This document shows positions 8,559-16,963 of a DNA stretch of 61,471 nt, one piece after another. Source of the DNA: Bradyrhizobium sp. JYMT SZCCT0428 (GTDB taxonomy: Bacteria > Pseudomonadota > Alphaproteobacteria > Rhizobiales > Xanthobacteraceae); the NCBI RefSeq assembly GCF_018131075.1, contig NZ_JAFCLS010000050.1, positions 1 to 61,471 of the forward strand, read 5' to 3'. The first letter of the stretch is position 1. Each line of letters begins with the position of its first letter. The notes beneath the pieces were generated by a model. It was not told the DNA's origin. It made no database searches and saw only the letters and a list, made by a program, of their open reading frames with translations. A program made the position numbers and the translations under genes.

Positions 8559-9489
8559 ATGAGAATCGACCCCTCCGATCTCGCGACCTTCCTCGCGATC
8601 GCCCGGCACCGCAGCTTTCGCGCGGCGGCGACCGAGCTCGGCGTCTCTGCTTCCGCGCTCAGCCACGCGCTGCGCAACATCGAGGAGCGGCTCGATCTGC
8701 GCCTGATCAACCGCACCACCCGCAGCGTCGCGCTGACCGAGGCCGGCCAGCGCCTCTTCACGCGCATCAGCCCGGCGTTTCGCGACATCGACGACGCGCT
8801 GGAGGACCTGAACAATTTTCGCGGCAAGCCGGCCGGCACGCTGCGCTTCAATGCGGCAAGGCAATCCACCCAACTGGTGCTGTTGCCGATCGTGACGGAA
8901 TTTCTGAAGGAGTTTCCCGACGTCAACGTCGAGATCGTGATCAACGATGCGCTGATCGACATGGTCTCGGCCGGCTTCGACGCCGGCGTCAGGTTTGGCG
9001 AGACCGTCGCCGCCGACATGATCGCGGTGCCGATCGGCCCGCGGCATCGCTTTGCGGTGATCGGCTCGCCCGGCTATTTCAAGCGGCACAAGCCACCGGT
9101 GACGCCGCATGATCTGAAGGGCATGCCGTGTATCCGCTACCGCTTCTCCGGCGGCGCGCTCTATCGCTGGGAATTCGAGCGCGGCGGCATCGAGGTTGAC
9201 ATCGACGTCGAGGGCCCGCTGACGCTGAACGTACCAGGATCTGATGGTGGATGCGGCGTTGCAAGGGACCGGTCTCGCCTTCGTATTCGAAGGCCAGGTT
9301 GAGGAACTGATCACGAAACGCAAACTCGTCCGCGTACTCGCCGACTGGTGTCCCGCCTATCCCGGCTTCTTCCTGTATTATCCGAGTCGCCGCCAACTCC
9401 CGGCGGCGCTGCGGGCCTTCGTCGATTTCGCAAGAGCAGCCGTCGCGTCCGTCGCGCCACGCGCGAATGCAAAGATGCCCCGGGCATGA
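8559..9489 (+). pseudogene. LysR-family regulator with a +1 frameshift
   Basis: The first frame (8559-9302) encodes a LysR winged helix (MRIDPSDLATFLAIARH to about residue 60) and most of the effector domain. It then leaves the family pattern after GPLTLN. The rest of the effector domain (starting near LMVDAALQGTGLAFVFEG) continues in the next frame to 9489. Removing the T at 9232 would restore AAC GAC CAG GAT CTG and a single protein of about 309 aa. Either the gene is inactivated or this is a sequencing error. No Shine-Dalgarno is visible before the ATG. It faces the SDR gene it would be expected to control. Confidence 0.82.
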
Positions 9490-9567
9490 CAGACGTTGGG
9501 CGGCAGCTATCGATTGAAAACCGCGCCGGCCCCGTTTAGCCTTGCCCCACCGAGCGGAGGGCGGCGC

Positions 9568-9972
9568 ATGGCAGTCGATGCTGGATTCGTGCGGAAGATC
9601 TTTGCCGGCCTCGAACACGGCGACGGCGCAGCATTCTTTGGCCATGTCACTGACGATGTCGACTGGATCGTGATGGGCACGCATCCGCTCGCGGGCCACT
9701 ACACATCAAAGGCCGATTTCATTGCCGGGACCTTTGCGAAGCTCGGCAAGGTGCTGCCCCATGGCGCGCAATTGCACGTCGATAATCTGATCGTGACTGA
9801 CGACGTGGCGATCGTGGAACTACATTCGGAAGCGACCGCCAGGAACGGCCTTCGCTTCGACAACCACTATTGCTGGGTCTGCTATTTCAATAACGACAGA
9901 ATCGTGCGCGTGCGCGCCTATCTGGATTCGGTGATGGTGGCTCGCCTGTTCGCCGAGAACCCGATAAGTTAA
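9568..9972 (+). CDS. NTF2-like (SnoaL/ketosteroid-isomerase fold) protein
   Basis: 134 aa. The layout is that of a cone-shaped NTF2-like protein: an N-terminal helix (FVRKIFAGLEHGDGAAFFGHV), then VDWIVMGTHPLAGHYTSKADF, and a C-terminal sheet ending in RVRAYLDSVMVARLF. Such proteins include hydrolases, isomerases and orphans of unknown role. The ATG at 9568 has GGAGG 7 nt upstream; longer starts add residues not typical of the fold. It is convergent with the enoyl-CoA hydratase, 4 bp apart. Confidence 0.82.
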   Translation: MAVDAGFVRKIFAGLEHGDGAAFFGHVTDDVDWIVMGTHPLAGHYTSKADFIAGTFAKLGKVLPHGAQLHVDNLIVTDDVAIVELHSEATARNGLRFDNHYCWVCYFNNDRIVRVRAYLDSVMVARLFAENPIS

Positions 9973-9976
9973 CCTC

Positions 9977-10804
9977 TCAACCGCCCCTGAACACCGGCTT
10001 GCGCTTCTCGATGAAGGCCTGCACCGCTTCCTTGTGATCCGCCGTCACCTGAGTGCGGATCATGCGCTCGGCCTCATGATCGCGCGCGGTGGCAAAATCG
10101 AACATCAGGGCTTCGTCGAGATTGTCCTTCATGTAGCGGATCGCGATCGTCGGACCTTCCGCGATCGATTTGGCGAGCGCGAAGGCTTCGGCCTGAAGCT
10201 TGTCGTCCGGGACCACGCGGTTGACGAGGCCGATCGTCTCGCACCTGGCGGCATCGACCCGCTCGCAGGTGAACATCAATTCGCGCGCCCGCGCGGTGCC
10301 GACCAGCCGGGTCAGCAGCCAGGCGATACCATAGTCGCCGCTCAGGCCGACCTTGAGGTAGCCGGTGGAAAGGAAGGCCGATTGTGCGGCAATACGGATG
10401 TCGCAGGCCATCGCGAGGGCAAGCCCGGCGCCGACCGCGGGGCCGGGCAGGGCCGCAATGGTCGGCTTGCGCACCGAGACCAGGGCGCCGGTCAGCAGAC
10501 GTTGCCGTTCCTGCAGATCGGCGACTCGCTCGTCATGCGACATTTCGAGCTTCTTCTTGTCGCGGTTGGCGCCCATGCCCTTGACGTTGCCGCCGGCGCA
10601 AAATGCCGTGCCGGCGCCGGTGAGCAGCAGCGCGCCGACTTCGGGGTTCTCGCCGCAGGTCTTGATCATGTTGCGCAGCGCCGGCGTCAGGTTATCCGAC
10701 ATCGCGTTGCGCGCCTCGGGGCGGTTCAGCGTGATGATGGCGACGCGGTCGCGGATCACGCACAGCAATTCATTGGTGCCGGTGTCGACGGTGATTTCGG
10801 TCAT
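9977..10804 (-). CDS. Enoyl-CoA hydratase/isomerase family protein
   Basis: 275 aa crotonase-fold enzyme. The substrate-binding and oxyanion motifs are LTGAGTAFCAGGNVKGM (about residues 60-76) and PGPAVGAGLALAMACDIRIA (about 113-132). In the position where hydratases usually carry a catalytic Glu the sequence reads GLSGDYG, so a hydratase mechanism is not assured. It could be an isomerase or other crotonase activity. The ATG at 10804 begins MTEITVDTGTNELL. A palindromic repeat separates it from the SDR gene upstream on the same strand. Confidence 0.87.
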   Translation of the reverse strand: MTEITVDTGTNELLCVIRDRVAIITLNRPEARNAMSDNLTPALRNMIKTCGENPEVGALLLTGAGTAFCAGGNVKGMGANRDKKKLEMSHDERVADLQERQRLLTGALVSVRKPTIAALPGPAVGAGLALAMACDIRIAAQSAFLSTGYLKVGLSGDYGIAWLLTRLVGTARARELMFTCERVDAARCETIGLVNRVVPDDKLQAEAFALAKSIAEGPTIAIRYMKDNLDEALMFDFATARDHEAERMIRTQVTADHKEAVQAFIEKRKPVFRGG

Positions 10805-10830
10805 GCTTCCCCCAGTTGTTGTTTTTTCTC

Positions 10831-10913
10831 CGTCATTGCGAGGAGCGAAGCGACGAAGCAATCCATTCTTGCTTCTGGGTCTATGGATTGCTTCGTTTCA
10901 CTCGCAATGACGG
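10831..10913. repeat. CGTCATTGCGAG palindromic repeat
   Basis: Inverted arms CGTCATTGCGAG and CTCGCAATGACG enclose an inner GAAGCAATCCAT / ATGGATTGCTTC repeat. The same family is at 44815-44900 and 49984-50094. There is no coding function. Confidence 0.85.
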
Positions 10914-10923
10914 CACTATCCGT

Positions 10924-11628
10924 TCAAAACTTCTCCACCCACGGCCGTAATTCCAGTTCCCAGGTCCAGGCACTGCGCGGCTGTTGCAGCACGTTCCAGT
11001 AGCTCAACGCAATGGCGTCAGGGTCGAGCATCGAATCCGGCCGGTCGGCGGGCTCGGTGCGGGCAGCGCTGCGGATGCCGCCGTCGATGACGAAATGCGC
11101 GACGTGAATGCCTTGCGGCGATAGTTCACGCGCCATACTCTGGGCAAGGCCGCGCAGTGCGAACTTGCCCATCGCGAACGGAGCTGACTGCGGATAGCCC
11201 TTGACGCTGGCGGAGGCGCCGGTGAACAGGATCGCGCCGTGCTTGTTCGGCAGCATGCGCATCGCCGCCTGCTGCGCCACCAGGAAACCGCCGAAGGCGC
11301 TGACTGCGATCGCGTTGGCGACGTCGGCCGGCACCAGGTCGGTGAAGGGGCCGCGTGCCCGTCCGCTGGCGTTATAGACAACGACATCGGGTGTCGCGAT
11401 CTCGCGCTCGACCTGACCGAACAGCCGTTCGACGTCGTCGGCGTTGGTGGCGTCGCAGGCATAGGCGCGGGCGCCGGTTTCGGTGCATAGCGCGCCGAGT
11501 TTTTCGATTTTGCGGGCGGCCAACGCAACGCGGATTTTCTCCCGGGCGAACAATCGCGCCAGCGATGCGCTCAAGCCTTCGCCGGCGCCGACGATCAGGG
11601 CGGTCTTGTAGGTTGGCGGGGTCGGCAT
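10924..11628 (-). CDS. Atypical SDR protein with Phe in place of the catalytic Tyr
   Basis: 234 aa short-chain dehydrogenase fold: GAGEGLSASLARLF nucleotide loop, CDATNADDV, and ASG in place of NAG. The Ser region is intact (FTGASASVKG), but the YxxxK motif reads SAPFAMGKFA: Phe where the catalytic Tyr should be, with Lys retained. It either works by another mechanism or is a binding or regulatory protein. The rest is conserved (QSMARELSPQGIHVAHFVIDG), so it is unlikely to be decaying. It is divergent from an AidB-like acyl-CoA dehydrogenase. Confidence 0.82.
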   Translation of the reverse strand: MPTPPTYKTALIVGAGEGLSASLARLFAREKIRVALAARKIEKLGALCTETGARAYACDATNADDVERLFGQVEREIATPDVVVYNASGRARGPFTDLVPADVANAIAVSAFGGFLVAQQAAMRMLPNKHGAILFTGASASVKGYPQSAPFAMGKFALRGLAQSMARELSPQGIHVAHFVIDGGIRSAARTEPADRPDSMLDPDAIALSYWNVLQQPRSAWTWELELRPWVEKF

Positions 11629-11748
11629 GGCGGCTCTCCAGAAGTGACCGGGAACAGGTATTTAGGGGCGTAATTCCGCCAGACAACCCGTTGGGTCATG
11701 GCGAGGCTGATATCCGTCCACCATGGGGTGACCCTCCAATTATGCTTG

Positions 11749-11776
11749 TTGACGGCTTGATCGCCTGCGCTATCGG
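11749..11776 (+). promoter_or_regulatory. Candidate sigma-70-like promoter for the acyl-CoA dehydrogenase gene
   Basis: TTGACG, 16 bp spacer, TATCGG. The predicted start would be near 11783, downstream of the first in-frame ATG (11780), which supports the ATG at 11816 as the translation start. The -10 is a poor match. Confidence 0.35.
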
Positions 11777-11815
11777 TAGATGATCAATATCGGGCGGAAC
11801 GAACAAGAGATAAAT

Positions 11816-13600
11816 ATGCAGCAGCCTCTCACGCATGATCGCAGCACGGCCGCGGCCGACAAGCCAGGATTGCTTGCGCCTGATACCTCGGGGATGAATT
11901 TCTACCGGGCCGATCCGGCGCTGACCGATCTGCTGCGGCTACATCTGCCGGAGCCGCTGTTTCGCCATATCGAACCGCATCTCGACCGACTCGGCGAACT
12001 GGCCGGCGGTCATCTTGACGAATGCGCGCGGCTGGCCGATCGCCACACGCCGGTGCTGCACCAGCGCGACCGTTTTGGCCGCGATTCCCAGTATATCGAA
12101 TATCATCCGGCCTATCGCGAGCTGGAGAAGGCCGCCTTCGGCGAGTTCGGCATTCACGCGCTCTCGATCCGCAAGGGCATCATGGGATGGCCGGACAAAT
12201 ATCCTGTTGTCGCCAAGCACGCCTTTACGTTCCTGTTCAATCAGGCCGAGTTCGGCCTCGGCTGTCCGATCAACGTCACCGACGGCTGCGCCAAGCTGTT
12301 GAATAATTTCGGCAGCGAGGCGCTGAAGGCGCGATATCTCGACGGCCTGACGCAAACCGACATGAGCAAACTGACCCAGGGCGGCCAGTTCATGACCGAG
12401 AAGGAAGGCGGTTCCGACGTCGGCACGCTCACCACGACGGCCGTGCAGGAGGGCGATCACTGGCGACTGCATGGCGAGAAATGGTTCTGCTCCAATGCCG
12501 ACGCCGAAGTGGTGATGCTGCTGGCGCGCCCGGAAGGCGCAGGGCCCGGCACGCGTGGCGTCGGCCTGTTCCTGATGCCGCGGCGGCTCGAGGACGGATC
12601 GCAAAATCACTATCGGATCGTTCGGCTGAAGGACAAGCTCGGCACCCGCTCGATGGCTTCGGGCGAGATCAAGCTGGAAGGCGCGATTGCCTATGCCGTC
12701 GGCAAGCTCGATCGAGGCTTTGTGCAGATGGCCGAGATGGTCAATTCGTCCAGGCTTTCCAATGGCGTCAAATCCACCGCGCTGATGCGGCGCGCCTGTC
12801 ATGACGCGATGACGGTGGCGAAAAATCGCGTGGTATTCGGCCAGCGCATCATCGACCTGCCGCTGGCGCGGCGGCAGTTGATGAAAATCATACTGCCAAC
12901 CGAACAGGCGCTGTCGATGAGTTTTCTCACCGCTGACGCGCTTGATCGCGCTGAAGCCGGCAGCCAGGACGCGGCAGCATTGCTGCGCATCCTGACGCCG
13001 ACGCTGAAATTCCGCGCCACCCGCGACGCCCGCAAGGTTTGCGGCGATGCCTTGGAGATGCGCGGCGGTATCGGCTACATCGAGGAATTTGCGACCGCGC
13101 GGCTGCTGCGCGACGCGCATCTCGGCTCGATCTGGGAAGGCACCGGAAATATCGTAGCGATTGATGCGCTGAAGCGCGCGGTCGGCCGTCACGGCGCCGA
13201 TGCCGCGCTCGCCGCCGATCTGCATGCCCGCCTCGATGACAGCGCCAATGTGCCGCAGGCCTGGCGCAATCGCCTAAGGGACCTCACCGACCGCGCCATC
13301 AGCTTTGCGCGCGAGGTCGCCAGCAAGTCCGACAATGAGGGCGACGCGCGACGCGCCACCAGCCTGCTTTATCATGTCGCCAGCGCCGTGGCGCTGACAT
13401 GGGAGGGCGGCCGCATCCATGAGATGCGCGGCGACGCGAAGCGTCTGCTGCTCTCGCGCATGGTGATCGATCACCGGGTCTCTGCGTCAGATCCGTTCCG
13501 CTTGGCGGAAAATGCCACGCAGCGCGCCATCACGGAGCACCTGCTCGGCGAACGCGCGGTAGGGATGGCCGAGGTTGGCGATTTGCTCACCGCAGCGTAG
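11816..13600 (+). CDS. AidB-like acyl-CoA dehydrogenase
   Basis: 594 aa, longer than a simple acyl-CoA dehydrogenase, with an extended N-terminus (MNFYRADPALTDLLRLHLPE) and C-terminal helical region as in AidB and related long dehydrogenases. FAD-binding segments include TQGGQFMTEKEGGSDVG and WFCSNADAE; MRGGIGYIEE and HLGSIWEGTGNI near residues 415-450 are characteristic. AidB-type proteins are linked to alkylation-damage protection, but many family members are catabolic acyl-CoA or isovaleryl-CoA-like dehydrogenases. AAGAGA precedes the ATG at 11816. It lies 48 bp ahead of a zinc alcohol dehydrogenase gene and may be co-transcribed with it. Confidence 0.85.
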   Translation: MQQPLTHDRSTAAADKPGLLAPDTSGMNFYRADPALTDLLRLHLPEPLFRHIEPHLDRLGELAGGHLDECARLADRHTPVLHQRDRFGRDSQYIEYHPAYRELEKAAFGEFGIHALSIRKGIMGWPDKYPVVAKHAFTFLFNQAEFGLGCPINVTDGCAKLLNNFGSEALKARYLDGLTQTDMSKLTQGGQFMTEKEGGSDVGTLTTTAVQEGDHWRLHGEKWFCSNADAEVVMLLARPEGAGPGTRGVGLFLMPRRLEDGSQNHYRIVRLKDKLGTRSMASGEIKLEGAIAYAVGKLDRGFVQMAEMVNSSRLSNGVKSTALMRRACHDAMTVAKNRVVFGQRIIDLPLARRQLMKIILPTEQALSMSFLTADALDRAEAGSQDAAALLRILTPTLKFRATRDARKVCGDALEMRGGIGYIEEFATARLLRDAHLGSIWEGTGNIVAIDALKRAVGRHGADAALAADLHARLDDSANVPQAWRNRLRDLTDRAISFAREVASKSDNEGDARRATSLLYHVASAVALTWEGGRIHEMRGDAKRLLLSRMVIDHRVSASDPFRLAENATQRAITEHLLGERAVGMAEVGDLLTAA

Positions 13601-13648
13601 GCTTCCGTCCACGTTGACGTTCAAGAACAACAATCAAGGGAGTACCCG

Positions 13649-14737
13649 ATGAAGGCCGCCGTTCTGCATGAAGTGAACCAGCCGCTCGTGATCGAGGATG
13701 TCAGCGTGCCGAATCCCGGTCCGCGCGAAGTCTTGATCCGCACGCGCGTCGCCGGCCTTTGTCACTCTGATCTGCATTTCATGGAAGGGCTCTATCCGCA
13801 TCCGCTGCCCGCGGTGCTCGGTCATGAATCGGCCGGCGTGGTGGAGAAAGTCGGCTCGGATGTGACCTATGTGAAGCCCGGCGATCACGTCGTGACCTGC
13901 CTGTCGGTGTTCTGCGGCACCTGCGACAATTGCACCACCGGCCGCACGGTGCTCTGCACCGACACGACGGTAAAAATGCTGCCGGGCGTGTCCAACCGGC
14001 TGTCCTGGGCGCGCTCGGAGAAACTCAACCAGTTCCTCAATCTGTCTTCGTTCGCCGAACAGATGCTGGTGCACGAAAATGCCATCGTCAAAATCCGCAA
14101 TGATATGCCGCTCGAACTGGCCGCGCTGATCGGCTGCGGCGTCATCACCGGCTATGGTGCTGTCGTGAACACGGCTAAAGTTACCGCCGGCGAAACGGTC
14201 GCGGTGATCGGCTGCGGCGGCGTCGGCATGGCCGCGATCAACGGCGCGGCGATCGCCGGCGCCGGCCGCATCATCGCGATCGACACTAATCCCGCCAAGC
14301 TGCAGCTGGCGACCAAGCTCGGCGCCACCGACATCGTCGATCCCCGCAACGGCGACGTCGTGCAGCAGGTGCGCGAACTCACCAAGGGCGGCGTCAACCA
14401 TTCGTTCGAAGTCCTGGGCCGCAAGGAAACCGCGGAGCAGTCGTTCGCGATGCTCGCCGCCGGCGGCACCGCGACCATCGTCGGCATGATCCCGTTCGGC
14501 CAGAAGATCGAACTGCACGGCTTCGACTTCCTGCGCGAACGCCGGATCCAGGGCTCCTCGATGGGTTCCAACCATTTCCGCGTCGACATGCCCCGCCTGG
14601 TCGAATTCTACATGCGCGGCAAGCTGCATCTCGAAGACTGGATTTCGGCCAAGCTGAAACTGAGCGAGATCAACGAGGGTTTTGCCAACATGAAGGCTGG
14701 CAAGACGGTTCGCAGCGTGATCATGTTCGATGCGTAG
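13649..14737 (+). CDS. Zinc-dependent alcohol dehydrogenase
   Basis: 362 aa medium-chain dehydrogenase. Catalytic-zinc ligands appear in GLCHSDLH (Cys about 37), LGHESAG and the IGCGVITGYG cysteine. The structural-zinc lobe is CGTCDNCTTGRTVLC. The Rossmann loop VIGCGGVGMAAINGA is followed by IAIDTNPAK, whose Asp indicates NAD(H). It is closest in layout to class III/AdhC-like enzymes that oxidise alcohols or formaldehyde-like adducts; the substrate is unknown. GGGAG precedes the ATG. It ends before a palindromic repeat. Confidence 0.9.
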   Translation: MKAAVLHEVNQPLVIEDVSVPNPGPREVLIRTRVAGLCHSDLHFMEGLYPHPLPAVLGHESAGVVEKVGSDVTYVKPGDHVVTCLSVFCGTCDNCTTGRTVLCTDTTVKMLPGVSNRLSWARSEKLNQFLNLSSFAEQMLVHENAIVKIRNDMPLELAALIGCGVITGYGAVVNTAKVTAGETVAVIGCGGVGMAAINGAAIAGAGRIIAIDTNPAKLQLATKLGATDIVDPRNGDVVQQVRELTKGGVNHSFEVLGRKETAEQSFAMLAAGGTATIVGMIPFGQKIELHGFDFLRERRIQGSSMGSNHFRVDMPRLVEFYMRGKLHLEDWISAKLKLSEINEGFANMKAGKTVRSVIMFDA

Positions 14738-14746
14738 CATCCGTCG

Positions 14747-14869
14747 TCCCGGCCTTGAGCCGGGATCTATACGCCGCGGCCGTCGTGGCTAAGCAAGGAA
14801 GATAACGACCAGCGTGCAAAAGCAATTGCCGCTGGTGGTTATGGGTCCCGGCCTTCGCCGGGACGACAA
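14747..14869. repeat. GTCCCGGC/GGGACCCATA palindromic repeat
   Basis: Inverted arms around GTCCCGGCCTTGAGCCGGGA and GGGTCCCGGCCTTCGCCGGG. The same family occurs near 20186, 22003, 38764, 50612 and 53281. It lies between the convergent alcohol dehydrogenase and NTF2-like genes. Confidence 0.8.
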
Positions 14870-14883
14870 CTGAGGTCTTGGCG

Positions 14884-15237
14884 TCACCGCGACACATGCG
14901 CCGATACCGCGAGCCATTTCCCGTTCTGCTTCGCCCAGCAGTCGGTATACCGCCCATGGGCTTCCTGCCCATCCGCCGTTGTATAACGCGTCGCAGCGTG
15001 GATGATCGCGAAGTCGCCGAGGATGCGAATCTTCACATCCTCCGCTCTGAGATTCCGGATCGTCACCGCCACCGCGGTCTGCTTGAGGAACGCCGCGCGG
15101 TCGATCAGCGTCTTGTCGGGATTGGAGCAGTAGAAGTCCTGCGCCAGGATCTGATCGAAGCGTTTGACGTCGCTGTTCTGCACCGAGTCGATATAGTCGC
15201 GGTTCAGCGCGGTGAGTTGTTCGATATCCTGGCTCAT
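14884..15237 (-). CDS. DUF4440/SnoaL-like NTF2-fold protein
   Basis: 117 aa. The N-terminal helices (LTALNRDYIDSVQNSDVKRFDQIL) followed by FYCSNPDKTLIDRAAFL and a C-terminal WAKQNGKWLAVSAHVSR strand are typical of DUF4440/SnoaL-like NTF2 proteins. Function unknown; relatives are often stand-alone calcium/calmodulin-kinase-association-like or stress proteins. It starts at the ATG at 15237, 80 bp downstream of the amidase gene on the same strand. Confidence 0.8.
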   Translation of the reverse strand: MSQDIEQLTALNRDYIDSVQNSDVKRFDQILAQDFYCSNPDKTLIDRAAFLKQTAVAVTIRNLRAEDVKIRILGDFAIIHAATRYTTADGQEAHGRYTDCWAKQNGKWLAVSAHVSR

Positions 15238-15316
15238 GGCTTTTCCTTCGGCTTGTTCGGGCGATTATGGATCGCCACGCGCCATAGGCAATGACGTCGC
15301 AGGTAAGTTTTGCCCG

Positions 15317-16789
15317 TCAATCATCCAGCATCGGCGGCGGCTTGAAGCCGCCGAATTCGCGCTCGATCAGTTCGGCGAGTTTTAGCGGCGTGCGGTCTTC
15401 CAGCCAGGGGCCGACGATCTGGACGCCGATCGGCAATCCGTCCGGCGCGAAGCCGGTCGGGATCGCGGTGGAGGGCAGGCCGGGCAGGGTGGCGATGCCG
15501 GGCCAGGCGAGTTGATCCGGATAAACGTAATCCCTGCCATCGATTTTGATGCGGCGTTGTTCCTGGTCGGCTGAATGATCGTGCGGATAGGCCGGTGTCG
15601 GCATGATCGGGCAGATCACGGCATCGAACGTCCGAAACAGCTCGCGCCACTGCGCGCGCAGACGCACGCGCCCGCCGTCCGCCATCAGCCAGTCGCGATG
15701 GCTGAGCGCGATGCCGCGCAGCCGTTCGGTGCCGAGGCTCATATCGTCGGCCGGAAGGGATGCCGCCGCAGCCTGCGCACCGGCATAGATCTCGGGCGCA
15801 TAGGATGCGGAGAGGAACGACAGCAGCATCCGCATATACAGCCGGGATGATGCGGCGAAGTCGGGCAGCAGCCGGCTTTGGCGTTCGACCTTGACGCCGG
15901 CCTTGGCCAGATTGGCGGCAAGTGTTTCGAGCGTCCCGCGCACGGCCTTGTCGGTTGGCATCAGCGGATCGGTATCGATCAGCAACACGCGGAAATCCTT
16001 CAACGCGGTGTGGCGTGCCGCTGGTAGTTCCAGTCTGTAACCCTTGCCGGCGTCGAGCGGATCGGGGCCGGCGATCACATCGAGAAGCAGCGAGTGATCG
16101 GCCGCGCCGCGTGCCATCGGTCCGATCACGGAAAGATCGCGGTTGGACGGCAGCGGCGGCAAGGACGGCGGCGTGTGGCCGCGCATGGCCACGAGGTCGA
16201 AGGTCGGCTTGTGCGCATAGATGCCGCAGTGAAACGCCGGCACGCGCAAGGAGCCGCCGATGTCGGAGCCGAGCGACAGCGCGCCGTAGCCGGCCGCGAG
16301 TGCCGCCGACGATCCGCCGGACGAGCCGCCCGGCGTTCGGCCGAGATCAAAGGGATTGTTGGTCGTGCCGTAGATGTCGTTGTAGCTCTGCCAGTCGGCG
16401 AGCCCGAGCGGCACGTTGGTCTTGCCGAGGATGACGCCGCCGGCAGCCTTAACGCGCGATATGGGGAGCGCGTCTTCGGTTGGCTTGAAATCCTTCTGTT
16501 CCGGAATACCCCAGGTCGTGGGCAGGCCCGCGATATTGAAGGATTCCTTCACCGTCATGGGAATGCCGAGCAGCGGCTTGCTGACGCCGCGCGCCAGTTC
16601 CGCATCGGCGGCACGCGCAGCGGCGAGGCCACTCTCGAAATCGCGCACGCAGACTGCGTTGATCCTGGAATCGTGCCGCTCGATGCGGCCGATCGCATCC
16701 TGCGCCAGTTCGACGGCGGAAACTTTTTTTGCAGCGAGCGCTGCCGACAATTCAACGGCGGTCTTGAAGCTCCATTGCGACTTGGCCAA
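15317..16789 (-). CDS. Amidase (amidase-signature family)
   Basis: 490 aa. The Ser-cisSer-Lys machinery is visible: Lys in PMTVKESFN (about residue 80), the Gly/Ser-rich block GRTPGGSSGGSSAALAAG (about 146-163) and the nucleophile region LGSDIGGSLRVPA. It hydrolyses an amide in the cytoplasm; no signal peptide is seen. I chose a TTG at 16789 because GGGAG lies 6 nt upstream. The longer frame also opens with TTG at 16858 and has no Shine-Dalgarno. It is divergent from an ABC-type solute-binding protein gene, which might import its substrate (inference). Confidence 0.87.
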   Translation of the reverse strand: MAKSQWSFKTAVELSAALAAKKVSAVELAQDAIGRIERHDSRINAVCVRDFESGLAAARAADAELARGVSKPLLGIPMTVKESFNIAGLPTTWGIPEQKDFKPTEDALPISRVKAAGGVILGKTNVPLGLADWQSYNDIYGTTNNPFDLGRTPGGSSGGSSAALAAGYGALSLGSDIGGSLRVPAFHCGIYAHKPTFDLVAMRGHTPPSLPPLPSNRDLSVIGPMARGAADHSLLLDVIAGPDPLDAGKGYRLELPAARHTALKDFRVLLIDTDPLMPTDKAVRGTLETLAANLAKAGVKVERQSRLLPDFAASSRLYMRMLLSFLSASYAPEIYAGAQAAAASLPADDMSLGTERLRGIALSHRDWLMADGGRVRLRAQWRELFRTFDAVICPIMPTPAYPHDHSADQEQRRIKIDGRDYVYPDQLAWPGIATLPGLPSTAIPTGFAPDGLPIGVQIVGPWLEDRTPLKLAELIEREFGGFKPPPMLDD

Positions 16790-16963
16790 GGCTTGCTCCC
16801 GGTCTGTTCTTGATGCGGCGCGGATGATGCTCAGTTTGGCGGGGCGCTGCAAGAGCAATAGCTGTACAGCGGCGGGGCGGCCATGCTGCCAATGCTATTG
16901 GCGCGCACGCCTTTCGCGCGCTAGTCTCCGGATCAACAAAAAATGAAAAGACGGGAGACGACC

